From Camarhynchus parvulus (lineage: Eukaryota; Chordata; Aves; Passeriformes; Thraupidae): 64,000 nt of DNA. The translations under genes were made by a program, and so were the position numbers. Shown in pieces: positions 13,863 to 26,274 of the stretch. Every line of letters begins with the position of its first letter. Position 1 is the first letter of the stretch. The stretch covers positions 9,897,420 to 9,961,419 of the forward strand of contig NC_044571.1 of assembly GCF_901933205.1 (NCBI RefSeq). The letters are read 5' to 3'. A model generated the notes under the pieces. The model had not been told where the DNA came from. It searched no databases and worked only from the letters and a program-made list of their open reading frames with translations.

Positions 13863-13934
13863 TTAAAAAGAAAAATAATAATAATAAAAAAAAAAACCCC
13901 AAACCAATCAACAACAACAAAAAAAACCCCAAAA
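13863..13934. repeat. A-rich simple repeat (AAT, AAC and A-run)
   Basis: Low-complexity DNA made of ATA and CAA triplets and A-runs broken by CCCC. It lies just after the CR1 tail and may have grown from it. Confidence 0.8.
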
Positions 13935-14184
13935 CTGGTGAAGGAGCAGAATTGCAACATCCCTTACTTCTGAGCTATTTATGGTTCTTCTGCTTTTGAG
14001 TCCTTTTGGCGAGTTCCTAGATATTATAGGTGTGAGGTGTTGCTTTGGGCCACCAATACGCGTGGTACATACTTTCAGTGTCAGCACCCCGTTCATTCCT
14101 CTGCGGCTGACACAAACTCTAACAGCTGAGCCCTATTTTGAAGGATTAAATGCGAGCAGCTCTCTCTGCCCTGTTTCTGCCTCC

Positions 14185-14475
14185 TGCAGATCTGGATCGC
14201 TCCCCGTCCCCTCCCCGCTGTCCCCGAGGCGCTCCGGGGCCGCCCCTGGTGCGGAGCGCTCCGTGAGCGCGGCGACTTCGGGATGTCACTTGTGTGCGAG
14301 GGGGATGTCACTTGTGTGCGGAGGGGATGTCACTTGTGTGTGGAGAGCCCCATCCCGCGGCCAAATTGAGCTTCTGCAGCCAGGATCTGCGTGTGTTTAG
14401 TGGGAAAAGGCACCGAGCGTTTCTCCGGGGATAGCGGGAGGATGCGGCAGCGCGGCGGGGCGATTCTGCCGGCTC
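14185..14475. other. Small CpG-rich patch (candidate CpG island)
   Basis: A short GC-rich interval with many CpG dinucleotides, for example in GAGGCGCTCCGGGGCCGCCC and GCGGCAGCGCGGCGGGGCG. It stands out sharply from the AT-rich flanks. It contains a 22-bp tandem triplicate (14281-14346). Such patches in birds are often promoters or unmethylated regulatory DNA, but no flanking coding exon, TATA box or splice donor could be tied to it. A promoter role is therefore only a possibility. Confidence 0.45.
14281..14346. repeat. 22-bp tandem repeat, three copies
   Basis: Three consecutive copies of a unit starting GGATGTCACTTGTGTG begin at 14281, 14303 and 14325. They differ mainly in the last bases. 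The array sits inside the CpG-rich patch. Confidence 0.9.
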
Positions 14476-14616
14476 ACCAGAGAGCAATCCCTGAGGAAGG
14501 ACTTGGACCTACTCTTGTTTACAGCAAAAAAAAAAAAAAAAATTAGAAGAGGAACTCGATGTACATTGAGCCTTGCTCTCTGTGTAAATTAGGAAACAAA
14601 AAGCTCAGATGGAATT

Positions 14617-14720
14617 TTGAGCAATCTGGTCCAGTGGAAGATGGAAGGTGTTCCTACAGGGGACTGGAACTAGGTTACCTTTGGGTTTGCCCTCCAATCC
14701 AAACAATTCCATGATTCCAT
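14617..14720 (+). mobile_element. CR1 LINE 3'-tail remnant
   Basis: GAGCAATCTGGTCCAGTGGA is followed by a GGAAGGTGTTCCT block and ends CAATTCCATGATTCCAT, which fits the final 100 bases of a CR1 3' UTR. It is diverged and noncoding. An A-run of 17 lies upstream at 14526-14542. Confidence 0.75.
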
Positions 14721-17700
14721 TATATTTCTCATGATTAGGCATGATTAAAATACCTGCCACTTTAGGAAAACAGTTATTTATTATAAACGAAGATTACTTC
14801 AGTATTTAATATTCAGGCCTCATGCGAGTCTATTTCAGGCCCAAGCACCTGAAGAAGTGTGTCATAAATGTTTAAGTATTGTGACATATAGCTGAATTCC
14901 AAATTTAAAATGATTAGGAAGCAAATTCTGCTCTTGACAATTAAGTCAGAGGTGAATCCAATTAAGAATGGTTGTGCAGTCTTTTCATAAGGAATCCTTG
15001 TTTCTTCTGTATTTATTAGGTCAAATGTTGACACTTTCTAGCAAATTATGACTGTCAAACTATACCAATATTGTTATTGTCACTGTTGTATTGTCAGGCA
15101 TATTCTGCTGCTCTCCCCTGCCCTGCTCACCCCATTCACAGCCCTCTTTGCTTATGCTGCAGTATTTATGCAAAGTGTTACTATTTCACTCTTTCATCTT
15201 AGTGAGAACTGAACAATTGATTCTCAAATGTAGCTTTGAATGTGTCAGCCCAATCCTTTATAATAATTAAATTCTCAAATGCTACAGCATCTACTTGGAA
15301 TTGCAAGTTCATTAGCAATCTGAAATACCTCCCCCCAGTTCCAGCAAGCAGGCTTGGGAGTGTCATCCTCCAGACTTTTCATCTCCAAATTTGTTTGAAT
15401 ATAAAAATAGCTTCTAAACCGAGCTAGTGACCAGCTTTGATTGCTTTTCTTGTTTGTGTTACATAAAATTAATTTCCACTCTAAGTGTTACCTAATGCAT
15501 AGCAAGGTTTAACCTAAAAGTTCGGAAATTTGTCCTTTGTCATAGATAGCTGGAAAAAGAGTGCTCAGTGAAGGTAAACTTTGCATACTGCCAGACCAAA
15601 CACAGTGGCTGGCACTGTGCTTTTTGCAGTGATGGTGGGAGTGTAGCTCAGGGCGCTTTTCCCAGCAGCAGAACACTGTTGTGCAAGCCCAGCAGAGGGA
15701 AGCTCTGGCAGACAGGTGAAACTGAGCAGCTGCAGCAGAGGTGCACGGGGAAGGCAGGAACATGTGAGCTGCTTTGCTGCTGGGTAAAGGAGTGCTGCTG
15801 GAGCACCCACTGAAGGAAAACATGGTTCACTGCAAAGGGGTGAGCCCAGCAACCAGGAAAGACCATTCCCAAGATATTCCTGGCACTGTGCTTGGCTTGG
15901 TGATGTTGAGAACACTCTGAGCCTCTGATCTGAGACAGGAGCTACTCCTCTGCTTGAAATGGTTTTGTGCCTCATCATGCCTCCAGATGAATTAACATTC
16001 AATAGAAGCCTTATTAAAGTGAGCATAAGAGCAATTTTCACCTAAGTTATAATTCTATTCAAGGAAGTAGAAATCTAAGGCCATAATTTGTGACATGATT
16101 GTAGAGGCAGTATGAAAATGCTTCTTGTTTAACTTGCCTTGAAAATCTGGTGTTTGAACAAAATTGAGAAAACGATGCAAAGTAAAAAGAGACCAAGAGG
16201 AACCTTGAAGCTGGTTTTGTCTTACCCTTTTATTTCAGTCTGACTAGTGTCCCAAAAGCTCTGTAATCTACCCCAAAACCATTCAGGCTTCTTATTCCTG
16301 TCTAAGTGCTGGCATGCTTTACTGTGCCAAGCACTCTGCCTCAAACTTGGACCCTAAAGGTGTCAAGGATGAAGCTCTGCTTAGTGGCCAGGGATGGTTC
16401 TGACACTATGACACTGAGACAAGGGAGAAGAGTTTCTTACCAGCAGGAATTAGCCATCAGGACGGGGAAGGAAGAAATAGAGGAGTTTTTTTGAAGCATG
16501 AAAATATTGGTCTGTTCCTAACAAAGGGGAGAAGAGAAAAGCTTGTTTATATAAAGAAGAAACACAGCAAAAATTTGTTTTGTCTCTCTTCCATCCCTAA
16601 AAATTATCCTGAATAAAGCCTGGATTTCCACAAGATGGTCCTAAAGTCTTAGTGTGGAGCTCCGGGGTCATTTGGATTGTGTAATTGCCCCTTAACAATG
16701 GTTTTTACAGCTCTAACATCCACACTACCCAAATTGCAGCCCCTAAAAAGTCAGATAATGTCGTTTGTCTTGTTCCCCTTGGTTCCCAGTGCAGTGAGTG
16801 GAGAACAACCAAGGGTAAGTGCTTGCAGGAGGGTCTGGCTCTGAGGCACCCTCTGGAAAGTTCCCTCCCCTGTCACTGGTGCCTGGAGCACCCAGGTACG
16901 GTCAGCACCTGAAATGCCTCATGAAATTCCAGTGTCTCTCTTTGTCTCACATGGACATCACTGCCTTTTAAATAAAGGACACCCCAGCCCCAAAATAGGA
17001 ATGGTGGATGAGTTATGTTAAAGGAGGCACTGCAAAATCCTTCACCTCCCCTTGCACAGACAGCAGTGTTAATAAGAGGGAAAATTCAGCAGCTGCTTCA
17101 CAGGAAAGAGAGTTCAACAATAGCTCAGCACTGTGGGCTTTGCTTTTTAAGCCAACATGTACAGGGTCTGACAGAGCTATTTCAGAGCTCCAATTGAAAA
17201 CTCTGAAAGAAAGGTATTTCACTAGAAAATGTCAGCTCAACAAAATCTACTGCTACGTGAGAAGAGAAGGCTATTTTTGGAACATTGTCAAAAGAGTTAA
17301 TTATCAAACCTACCTAGGGAACTTGGATTTCTTAATGCTGTTGTTCTAATAAGTACCTTAATTTGCCTGAACTCCCCACTTGTAATGACTCTGTTCTTGG
17401 AAAGCTATGATTTCTCTTTTTTTTTCTTTTTTACTTGCTTACTTTTGATTTGAAGATAAAAGGATATTTCATCAGATCTCCCTTTCAAGCAAAAACTTTT
17501 ATGTTTTAACAAGCTCTGCTCTCTGTAACGTTGCATTTAAGGTACTACTCAAATCAATTCCTTTTCCTTGCATGGCCAGGGACTAAGTTTATTAAAACTT
17601 TCAAGATGTTTCAAAATGTGTTCTGAATAGCTTGAAATAAAACTGTTTCTCTTTCTATTGGGGGTGCTGCAAATAATAATAATAGGATATAAGTTCGAGC

Positions 17701-20700
17701 GGTTTTATGGCTCTGACAAATATTTGTTTCTGCACTGAAGTATTTTTTTTCAAAGTGAAAGCAAGTACCCTTAATTTTCAAGAAGATTCTGTACTTTAGC
17801 CTGCTCCAGTGTTCCTTGCTGGGAAATCTCTGGAGGATACAGACCACTGCTGATCTGAGTGCTGGGCCAGTGCTACCCTTAAAGACCAGTCCCTTCCCCT
17901 TCACACGCAGCCTGTACTAAAGGCTGATCTCACAGAGGAGAGAAGGGAACTTTCTGACAGTGTTATAACCTATTTTGTACTCCTTCTAGCAGTTTAAAGT
18001 CCTGCTAAAAGTATTTCTGAGACACCCTTGGATATCTGTCTGATAGCATTTTTGTTTTACCATGGAAACACATAGGCTATAAAACACCTTTCTAGGTTTT
18101 GAAAAACCTTTATTCCATGCACTTCTAGCATGATAGATTAATTGTACTATTTACTTTTGATAATGCAGGAAATCACAGAAGAAAAATATTTGTCTATATT
18201 TCATAAGCTTAAGTGAATTTTGTTTTATTTGCACATTTTTTTCTTTTTTAATATCATGACATAACCAAAATATCATCTTTTGGTGAGCTGCTACTGGAAA
18301 TTATTTGGAGCTTAATTTTCTCCTTTTTATAGCAAAAGGTTATTTTGATTGCATACCATCCAACTTTCCCATTAAAAAAAAATACACATAAAAAATTGAA
18401 TTGTAGAGAAAAATCTCCAGTTTCATAAACGGTATTGTCATGAGCAGCTGGCATTGTTTGGTAACAACAACAACAACAACCACAAATAATAAAATTTTTC
18501 CATTCATCTTTGCTAATCAGTTATTTGCCCTTCAGCTGCCAAACTTTGCTGCATGTGTTAGTTCAGCTGTTGTCAAATGCTCTATACTGGCATGTAAATA
18601 TATTCTCTTGAGCAAATAAAGCTGCTCTGACTGTTGGTCTGAGAAGATAGGAGGCCAGCTTTGATCACAGTGTGGCTGTTTCATAAAGGTCAGAATAAAA
18701 AGAAAGTGTGAGAATTCAGCAGTTTTCCTCTCAGCTCTGTGGAAGTGTTTAACCACCCAAACACTGCAGGCTGCAGCTATTCTGCTTTTCCAGCTTCTGT
18801 TTCCAGTCAGTCAGTGGCTGTGATTTGAAAATGCAGAATTCCCTTTTGTTCTGCTAATAAGACCACGAGGCTCATCTGAGGTGTATCAGGATATAACTAC
18901 AGGTATAAAAAGTAGCTCAGTTTACAGTCCTGATCTAATAACAATTTTCACTGGTAACATCAAGCAGCATTTTTTGCTCTTGTTCCTTGGTTACACCTCT
19001 TGCAATCCCCTCTGCAACAAGAATCTCACAAATACTTCAGTGTTGCACACATGCAATTTTCCATGTTTTGACAGCCATTCTTCATGTTATTTTTTTTTTT
19101 AATAAGTGGCCATCAAATGACATCATGGCTTCTCCTTTTCAGCTTGTGTGCTGTTCTTGGCATGAAGATGAACAGAAAAGTTGGGAGAGATGTGCTGGCC
19201 ATGCTCCTTGGCACAAGTTGTTTCCAGGATGCTCCCCAGCACCTCACTGCATGCTGGAAGGACTTCTTGGTTATCACCTGCAGCAGGAAAGTCGCTCTCC
19301 TCCTTCTTCCCTTCCTGACCATTACAAAATGATCTCACCTCCTGTCATGCCACTTCTAAAGGAATTGATTGTCCCACACTGGAATACTCTGGAGAGTATT
19401 GGTGAGGAACCAGAACACTTAAAGCCTCCCAGTTGTTTTTTTATGGATGTCTTGGATAGCAGGTAACTCGTTGCTGCCCAGTTACATTGAAATTTCTCTT
19501 ACCTCAACCAGACTAAGGTAATGTGCAAGTGGTATTATTTGTTTGCAACATCCAAAATGGGCAACAGTTACAAATGTTCATGAAAGGTGATGATGTGTAA
19601 TAGACTGTTATTGAGAATTAAAATAATTAGATATATCTCTCTTCTTTTTACTTGTTTGTCACACAAGGGGCCATGTATTTTGGCACCGATTATGCAATGT
19701 CTCTCCATGACTGAGCTTTTATAGGTAGCTTTAATTTTTCGCCTTTAAATGGATCTATTTTTCTCAAGGAGGAGATAAAGTTATTGTATTTATCAATTAA
19801 AAGACCGCAAACAAACTGTTCTTTTCACTTGCTAATATCAGCATTACCCTGTTAAAATTTCAGCCGTGTTTCTCCTGTGCTTGACCCCCTGTTACAGTGA
19901 GAAATAATAATGATTTCTCCTCCTCCCTCCATTTTTAACTGAAGAGTCTCAGGTTTAGTACCAAGGGTGAAACCCTGAATCTTGTACAAACATATAAATG
20001 GGAGATCTCATTACCAGCTTTTTTGAGGTGAGACATGTTGGTAATTAGCCTCTCTGAGGAACTTCAGACTGAGAGAAGCTGGCTGGCCCTTTCCCTTCAA
20101 GCTCACTAGAAGCACCTCTTCAAATATTTATGTAGATAGATTTTCAATGACTAATTGGACACACAGTTATACTGAGACCATAATAATTATGGCAGCACAT
20201 AAAGCTTCACACTCAAGTAAAACTGTACATTTTGGGGATTCATTAAGTCAAATAACCAATCAATAGTTTGTGAAGCTGAGTGAGGCAAAAGTGAGTGGAT
20301 TACAAGGAAAATGGTCCAACACTGTCCTGTTTTATTTTAAAAGCCTAGGCACAGTGATCAGTTTCTGCTTTGAAGACAGATGTGTGACTACTCTTTGTGC
20401 CTTGGCATGCATGGCAGGCACCCTCTGCCAGGGGTATCTGATGAATCAGGCAAATTGAGGAATGGGAAGGGAGGTTGTGTTTCCCCACGTATTAGACACA
20501 GCACGGCTGCATTAGGGGAGAAATGATGTTGTGCTGTGTGAAACAAGCCTGCAGAGGACAGGAGTGGCATTGTCCAGTATACACATTGCTACTCTGCTGT
20601 GGGCTTTGATGTGAACGTGAACAGCACAATTATCTTACTAGTTGTTATTCAGTTTGTTTTGTTTTGTTTTTATTTATTTACAAAAGACATTTTGTCCTCT

Positions 20701-20826
20701 CTGTGCTTCATCTGTTAGGAGAGCTCTTGCAGTTGTCAGGCAATCTGTGTTTGTGCTCATCCTGGTAGCAAAAGTTTGCCCAGGAAATGAATTCACCCTT
20801 TGTCAATGAACAGCATTTGGTGGTAA
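14721..20826. other. Unique DNA, no gene seen
   Basis: No supported gene. Some frames reach about 110-160 codons (for example minus strand 15565-16041 and plus strand 18987-19466), but they have no recognisable domain and overlap other open frames in the same locally GC-richer stretches. An (AAC)n microsatellite lies at about 18464-18481. Confidence 0.45.
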
Positions 20827-21255
20827 TGATGCCTTAAGTTTTAGCTTGCCCATTTTTCAGATTCTCTACTGCCTTAGTGTGTGACTCTGAACTTCATATG
20901 AAGCGTTAGCAAGTTCTCTTCACAGTTTAGTCAAAAAAACAATCCTTTTCCAGCCTGAGAACCAAGGACACCATTTGAGCTTCAGGCCCAAAAAGTGTAA
21001 ACAGCGGCAAATTGAGGAGAGCAATCTGTGAGGATGGGACTTCATAAGCTGTAATTGGAAAATTAACCCCAGTATGTAAGTGGACCAAAACTTATAAAAG
21101 TGTGAAAACTTGTGACTTGAGGTCCATCTTGGGTAGAGCCACAGCCAGGCTCTTGTAGTGCTCAAGGTGTATCCTTTGAAGGCCTTTTAATAAATACCTA
21201 CTTTATTCCTTAAACACTGTCTAGCCTCTGTTTCAGGTAACCTCTCTAGGCATCA
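20827..21255 (+). mobile_element. Solo LTR, gammaretrovirus-like, degenerate
   Basis: This segment has LTR architecture on the plus strand. It begins TGATGCCTTAAG, has a TATA-like CTTATAAAAG at 21091-21100, an AATAAA polyadenylation signal at 21189-21194, and a 3' end with GTCTAGCCTCTGTTTCAGG and GGCATCA. The last block is typical of avian gammaretrovirus-like LTRs as I remember them. Flanking bases GTAA and GTAT could be a decayed 4-bp target duplication. No primer binding site or internal sequence follows, so it is probably a solo LTR. Ends are approximate. Confidence 0.6.
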
Positions 21256-24200
21256 GTATGGTCTGGTGAACACAAAAGAAATAGTACAGGAGCTTATTCA
21301 AATTGTCTGTGGATTTTTTTCCTCCCTAGCAATGCCTCTAATACTTGTTTGCTGCCTTTATTTCCTACCGGTCAACTCCAGAGTTGTTAAAACTCATTTT
21401 TTTTTTCTTTTTCTCAGTACTCTTTGAATAAAATACTTTTTGGTAAGAACAAGAGAGTAAGAAATTGTTGTTAGAGACAAGTATTAGAAAGGAATATGTC
21501 TGTATTTAGGTTTTGAATGTAGATGTAAGTGAATGGTTATCAAGGAGTGCTTGTCCCCAAATACAAGCTCTTCAAAACCAAGGGACAACAAAGAAAAGGC
21601 AAGCACAAGGTAACTTTTATTGGAGGGGAATGGGGAGTTACCAGACAGGGAAGGTGGAGTTGTGTTGCAGTAGGACATGAAATGAACGACACGTACATGC
21701 TGAAACGTCCAAGGCAAAAAAGCGTAGTTTATTTCTGACTCCAATATTCATAGACTTTCAAAATTGACTATGGATTGGAGGATAAAATTGCCACTTCTCT
21801 AGCCACACTGGTCAAACTAACAGTCCATCAAATTTCTCCTCCTCCAGAAAGGAATGCAACACACACATTGTTTACATAAAAGTGCATGAGAAACTCCATT
21901 ACAAAAATGTAAACATCAGAAGGCTTAGAAGAACTTAGAAGAACAGGGTGACAGAGGTGTGCAGGCTGAGTCACAGAGCTTCTGGTACAGGAACTACAAA
22001 AACACTTGGGAAGTGAGACTGTTAAGGAGAATAAGGAAATAAACTGAGAAGAAGGCCACTATTCAGATGTTAGTGGCTTGATGTGAGGAATGGGTGCTGG
22101 TTAAATTGCCTTGTTTTTGCCAGACACTCTCTGATTCATGACTGTGCAGGTAGCTCAGGCAGAGCCCTCAGTCCCCAGAGAGGGCTCAGGCACGGGCAGG
22201 CTGCATGTCTGCAGCCTGGGCACACACATACAGCTCCTCTGGAGTATCCTGAGGGGGGAAATTCACACCTTCAGGAAGGCCAGAACAAGGGCTGGGAATT
22301 ACTGGTGTCCTGCTGTAAACTTGCATGGTTTTCTGGTCACCTTTTTAAAGGATTTCCTTGCTACTTTTTGTGTCCCATGTGCATAATTTATCTGAAAGTG
22401 CTGTAAGGAAAAGAATCATCACTAGAAAGAGAATGATATTCCTGTCAAAGAGAAAAATGCAGTGGGGATTTTTTTTCTACTGTAATCAAGTCAGCTACAT
22501 TAAATCACGTGGATGGGGGAAGGAAAAGACAAAAAAATACTCTGAAACTGAGTGTAAATATTTTATTCTTAAAAGTAAATCTAAAGTTCAAGTAATGAGC
22601 ACTTAGGTACACTATATTCTGTATTATTGTTTGATGCCTCATTTGGGAAATAACCCAAAAGAAAACACGTCTCTAGCTTGCAGTTTCCAGCTTGCAGTTT
22701 ATGCACTGTGTTGCCAGTGATTATTTTTCAGGGCATGAAGCTCTCATGTTTATTATGCACCCTAAAGCTTAAGCATACATATCATATTGAGTGCTGCCTC
22801 TGCTGGTTCAGCAGCCCTGAGAGATGTTCTGTGAACTCCATTAGGCTGGCACACTAAAACTAAATGGCAACTTTTAAAAATGAGCCTGGATGCAATACCA
22901 CTAGAAACTGTGATAGACATAAGACAAAAAGAAATTTGCCACATTCCTGTCATTAAATGTATGTAAAAAACTGTTTAAAACCCATTTACAGGTAATTTGT
23001 TGCCTAATGTCAATAAGGATCTATCATTAACTGTACTGCTTCAAGGACAGTGTATTATGCATTCAAGCAAATATCCTGGTTCTCAAAGCATCCTGTAACA
23101 TATGTTACTATCTCTGAGATGCAAATACAAGTTCACCAGTGAAGAGGGTATTTTAAAGCTGTAAGGATTGATTTTTTGATAGTGCTCTTCTATCAGATGA
23201 GCAGGATTTGACAATAAATGAAAGAAAAATGAAGATCTAGGCTGGAGATCATCATCCCAATCCATCCCTTTTAAAACAGACACTGAAATGTGTTCAGGCT
23301 GCAGTTATGTATCTGGTGCCATCTAAAGAGTAATTCAGAGCAGTCTCTTCTGGGAATAAATATAAAATGATTTAGTACAAGAGTAAACACTTATGACCAA
23401 TATGTAATATAAATTTTACTTCATAGTGATGTACTAGTGAAGTACTTTAGCTGACAAACTTATTAATAGAGTACAGTGAATGCATTCCTCTATGACTACT
23501 TCTATATTTTTCCCAGTGTTGTTGAAATTCTATCAACAAGTGTTGGCTTGTTCTTAAATGCAATACCAAAAATGTATTTTGATCAAACTGAAATTTCCTT
23601 TCAACTTGGTTTACAGAATACCAGTTAAAACTCAGTGCACATTTTAGTTTTTTGGAAGTGAAATGGTTTGATGCACATAAAATGATTTTATTTTGGCTTT
23701 TTAAAAGCTGTGGGTACATTCTTCAGTTAATTTCAAATTTGGGGGTGGAGGGGATGTATTTCCTGGTACTAGACCAAAACTCAATGTGAAAAATTTAAAA
23801 TCCTTTGGAGGTAGTATTACTCACTTAACACTGCATTTTGTATAAGGCAGGTTCCTGCGATTTTTAAAAGGGAAATTATTTTGCCAGTTTTTATGCTCCC
23901 ATCCCTCTTAAAAAAACACAAACTAAAATCAAAATCAAAACACAAAACAAACAAACACAACTTTAAAAAACAAAAACAAACAAACACAAAAATCCCCACC
24001 AAACCCCAAACCCCTAAAAGTTATAAACACCCTATATATGGAGCAGAAGGTTGGTCAGCTCTGCAAGTTGGTATCCTGGAGACAGAAGGAAAGAATGCAA
24101 GATGCAGCAGCAGTGGTGGCCATCTGCCTTTGAAACACCTGGAAAGGCTTTAAATGATGACAATTCTCTTATCATCTCACATCCGTTAAGTAGAGATGAT

Positions 24201-26274
24201 GTGCATTTATGAAGTGGAGGGATGTTTATTAGCAAAGCAAAATTTCTCATGGAATGACTGTCAGGCTCTTTCAGCAAATCCTCCCCTCCCCACCCCTCTT
24301 TGCTGCCACAGGGAGAGGAATGAAGTTTTCATTTCGTTTCCTTTAAAACCTCAGAGATGACATTCATGGGAGACAACCTGTGATTAATGAAGGAGCAGAC
24401 TGGCACATGTCAGGGGCTGATTCTCTGCTGTCTGTGCCCCATGGCAAAGCAGAACTGGAACAGAATCTTTATTAATGCAAAAGAAAGGGTTTTCTCTAAA
24501 AAAAAAACATTTACAGAACAAAGCTGTATGAAATTATCAGATACATTCCTTGACAAAAATTTTATGGGCAATCAGTATGATTTTCAAACAAGCAAAAAAG
24601 AATAAAAGAGTACAGGAACAGAGTTGACTTGCTTGAAGAATTCTGCATATATGGTCATATGTAACCTGCACTGCCTAAAAAGCCTTAGTGTTCTAGTAAT
24701 ATAATCACCTCACTGAGTGTATTTTTCTGCATTTTTCAAAATTTATTCTATCACTTTTAAGTAAAGGAGAACCTACTGTGTTTTCAGGAAAAAAAAACTG
24801 TAACTTATGGGAAAAATAAAATAAAAAACAATAACAACAAAAGGTTGTGTTCCACCCAGAAAGGTGATGCAGGCAGAGTGAGAGGAGGAGAATATTTTAA
24901 AAAGCTAAAGAATAGGTGGCCCAACATGTAGTGGTTAAGAAATAGGTCCATCAACTGCAGTTAACAGTCATATTTGTTGGGATTGGTTTTGTACCAATCC
25001 ACTGGTCTCCCATCAAATAAATGTGTCATTAGGAAAGAAATAGAAAAAAGATTAAGACATTTCGAATGTCATTTCACAAAGAAATAAGCAAAGGCAATGA
25101 AATTAAATATATTTTCATGTATTGGCAATTACTCAGGCCTGGAATCTTAAATCCATATGTGACCAAATTTGAAATGTAAGATGGGGAACACAATATGTGT
25201 TTGTTCAACAATAAAAATCACTTGATCTGGGGAAGAATTGCTCATTGCTTAGAAATATTTCAGTGAGCATTTAGTGGACAAATGTTAAAAGACACCATGG
25301 GCCCACTTCAATTAGCATTTTAATGCTAGATAAACATGATATTCATTTGGCCTTTGGATTTCCAAATTGAAATCAGAGCAGAAGTGGGACAAAAGAAGGT
25401 GAATACACCCTGAATCAAGTGTGAAACTCTCCTTTGCCTTAACAAGGCTTCCTTTGGGCAGATTTTGTCTGATGGCTCTTCATAAATGGAACAGTCCCAC
25501 CCATGATCAGAGTGTGAGAGGCTGTGATGGTGCCCAAGCAAGTTCCAAGTTCAGCTGTCACTGAGGTGCTCTGAATTTCCACACAGATCCTTGCAAAATT
25601 CCTTTCTTTTTTTCTGGCCTGGATCTGACACTCAGAGGTTCCCCAAATTAGCTATTTCTAAGGCTCTGTGCTCTGTGTCCATTCATTAAAGTTCAAAGAA
25701 AGCTGGAGACATGAAAGCTCTGGAAGCAATGATGCCTGAAACTATTGGCTCAGTATTGCTGAAAAATACATTTTGTTGTTGTTAAACACAGGCCTTTGGA
25801 CTTTCCTATTCACAGGAGCTGCAAAATTTGTCTCCCCAAAAAACAACAGAGAGATGTGGAAGGAATGTGATGCTGAATGCAAACCTTTCCCCTCTCAATT
25901 TATTAGGAGGAGGGGAACAACATTTCATTACCCTGGACAGTACCTTGGGGCCATCTGTCTCTGAGTCACAGCACATATGCAGGCTGTGAATGCATCCAGC
26001 TCTTCCTCTTCTGACACAAACCATTAACCAAAATTCACTTCTTGGGCAGTATCCATTAGGAAATTAAATTGATGAGGGGCTTCTTTGGTGCAGTTGTCCT
26101 CTCTGAGGCAGGTAACATAGGTACAACACTTCACTGCCTCACTGAAGAAGTTAGAAAAACAGAAGAAAGAAGAAGCAACACCAGAAATATTTTTTTTCTC
26201 TGTACAGGGTGGTCTCCGCTTTAATCAAAAATATTTCTGAATTTTTTTTTCTCAGATTGAAAGTGTTTTCCTGG
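21256..26274. other. Unique DNA, no gene seen
   Basis: No supported gene; open frames are no longer than about 107 codons. A small inverted repeat, GGATTGGT and ACCAATCC with a 5-base loop, lies at 24980-25000. A 12-bp direct repeat (AGCTTGCAGTTT) occurs twice around 22675-22702. Confidence 0.45.
23909..24017. repeat. A-rich low-complexity tract
   Basis: About 110 bases of A-runs interrupted by C (AAAC, ACAAAC and similar), changing into AAACCCC near the end. It is noncoding. Confidence 0.85.

Noticed and set aside
15565..16041. 158-codon minus-strand frame as a gene
   Set aside because: It has no domain, Leu/Ser/Cys-rich composition, and overlapping open frames on both strands.
18987..19466. 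159-codon plus-strand frame as an exon
   Set aside because: It has no recognisable domain; an acceptor-like pyrimidine stretch near 19130 is not backed by a matching donor or homology.
24980..25000. 8-bp inverted repeat with CCAAT as a regulatory element
   Set aside because: Too short to stand out from chance in 64 kb, with no supporting context.
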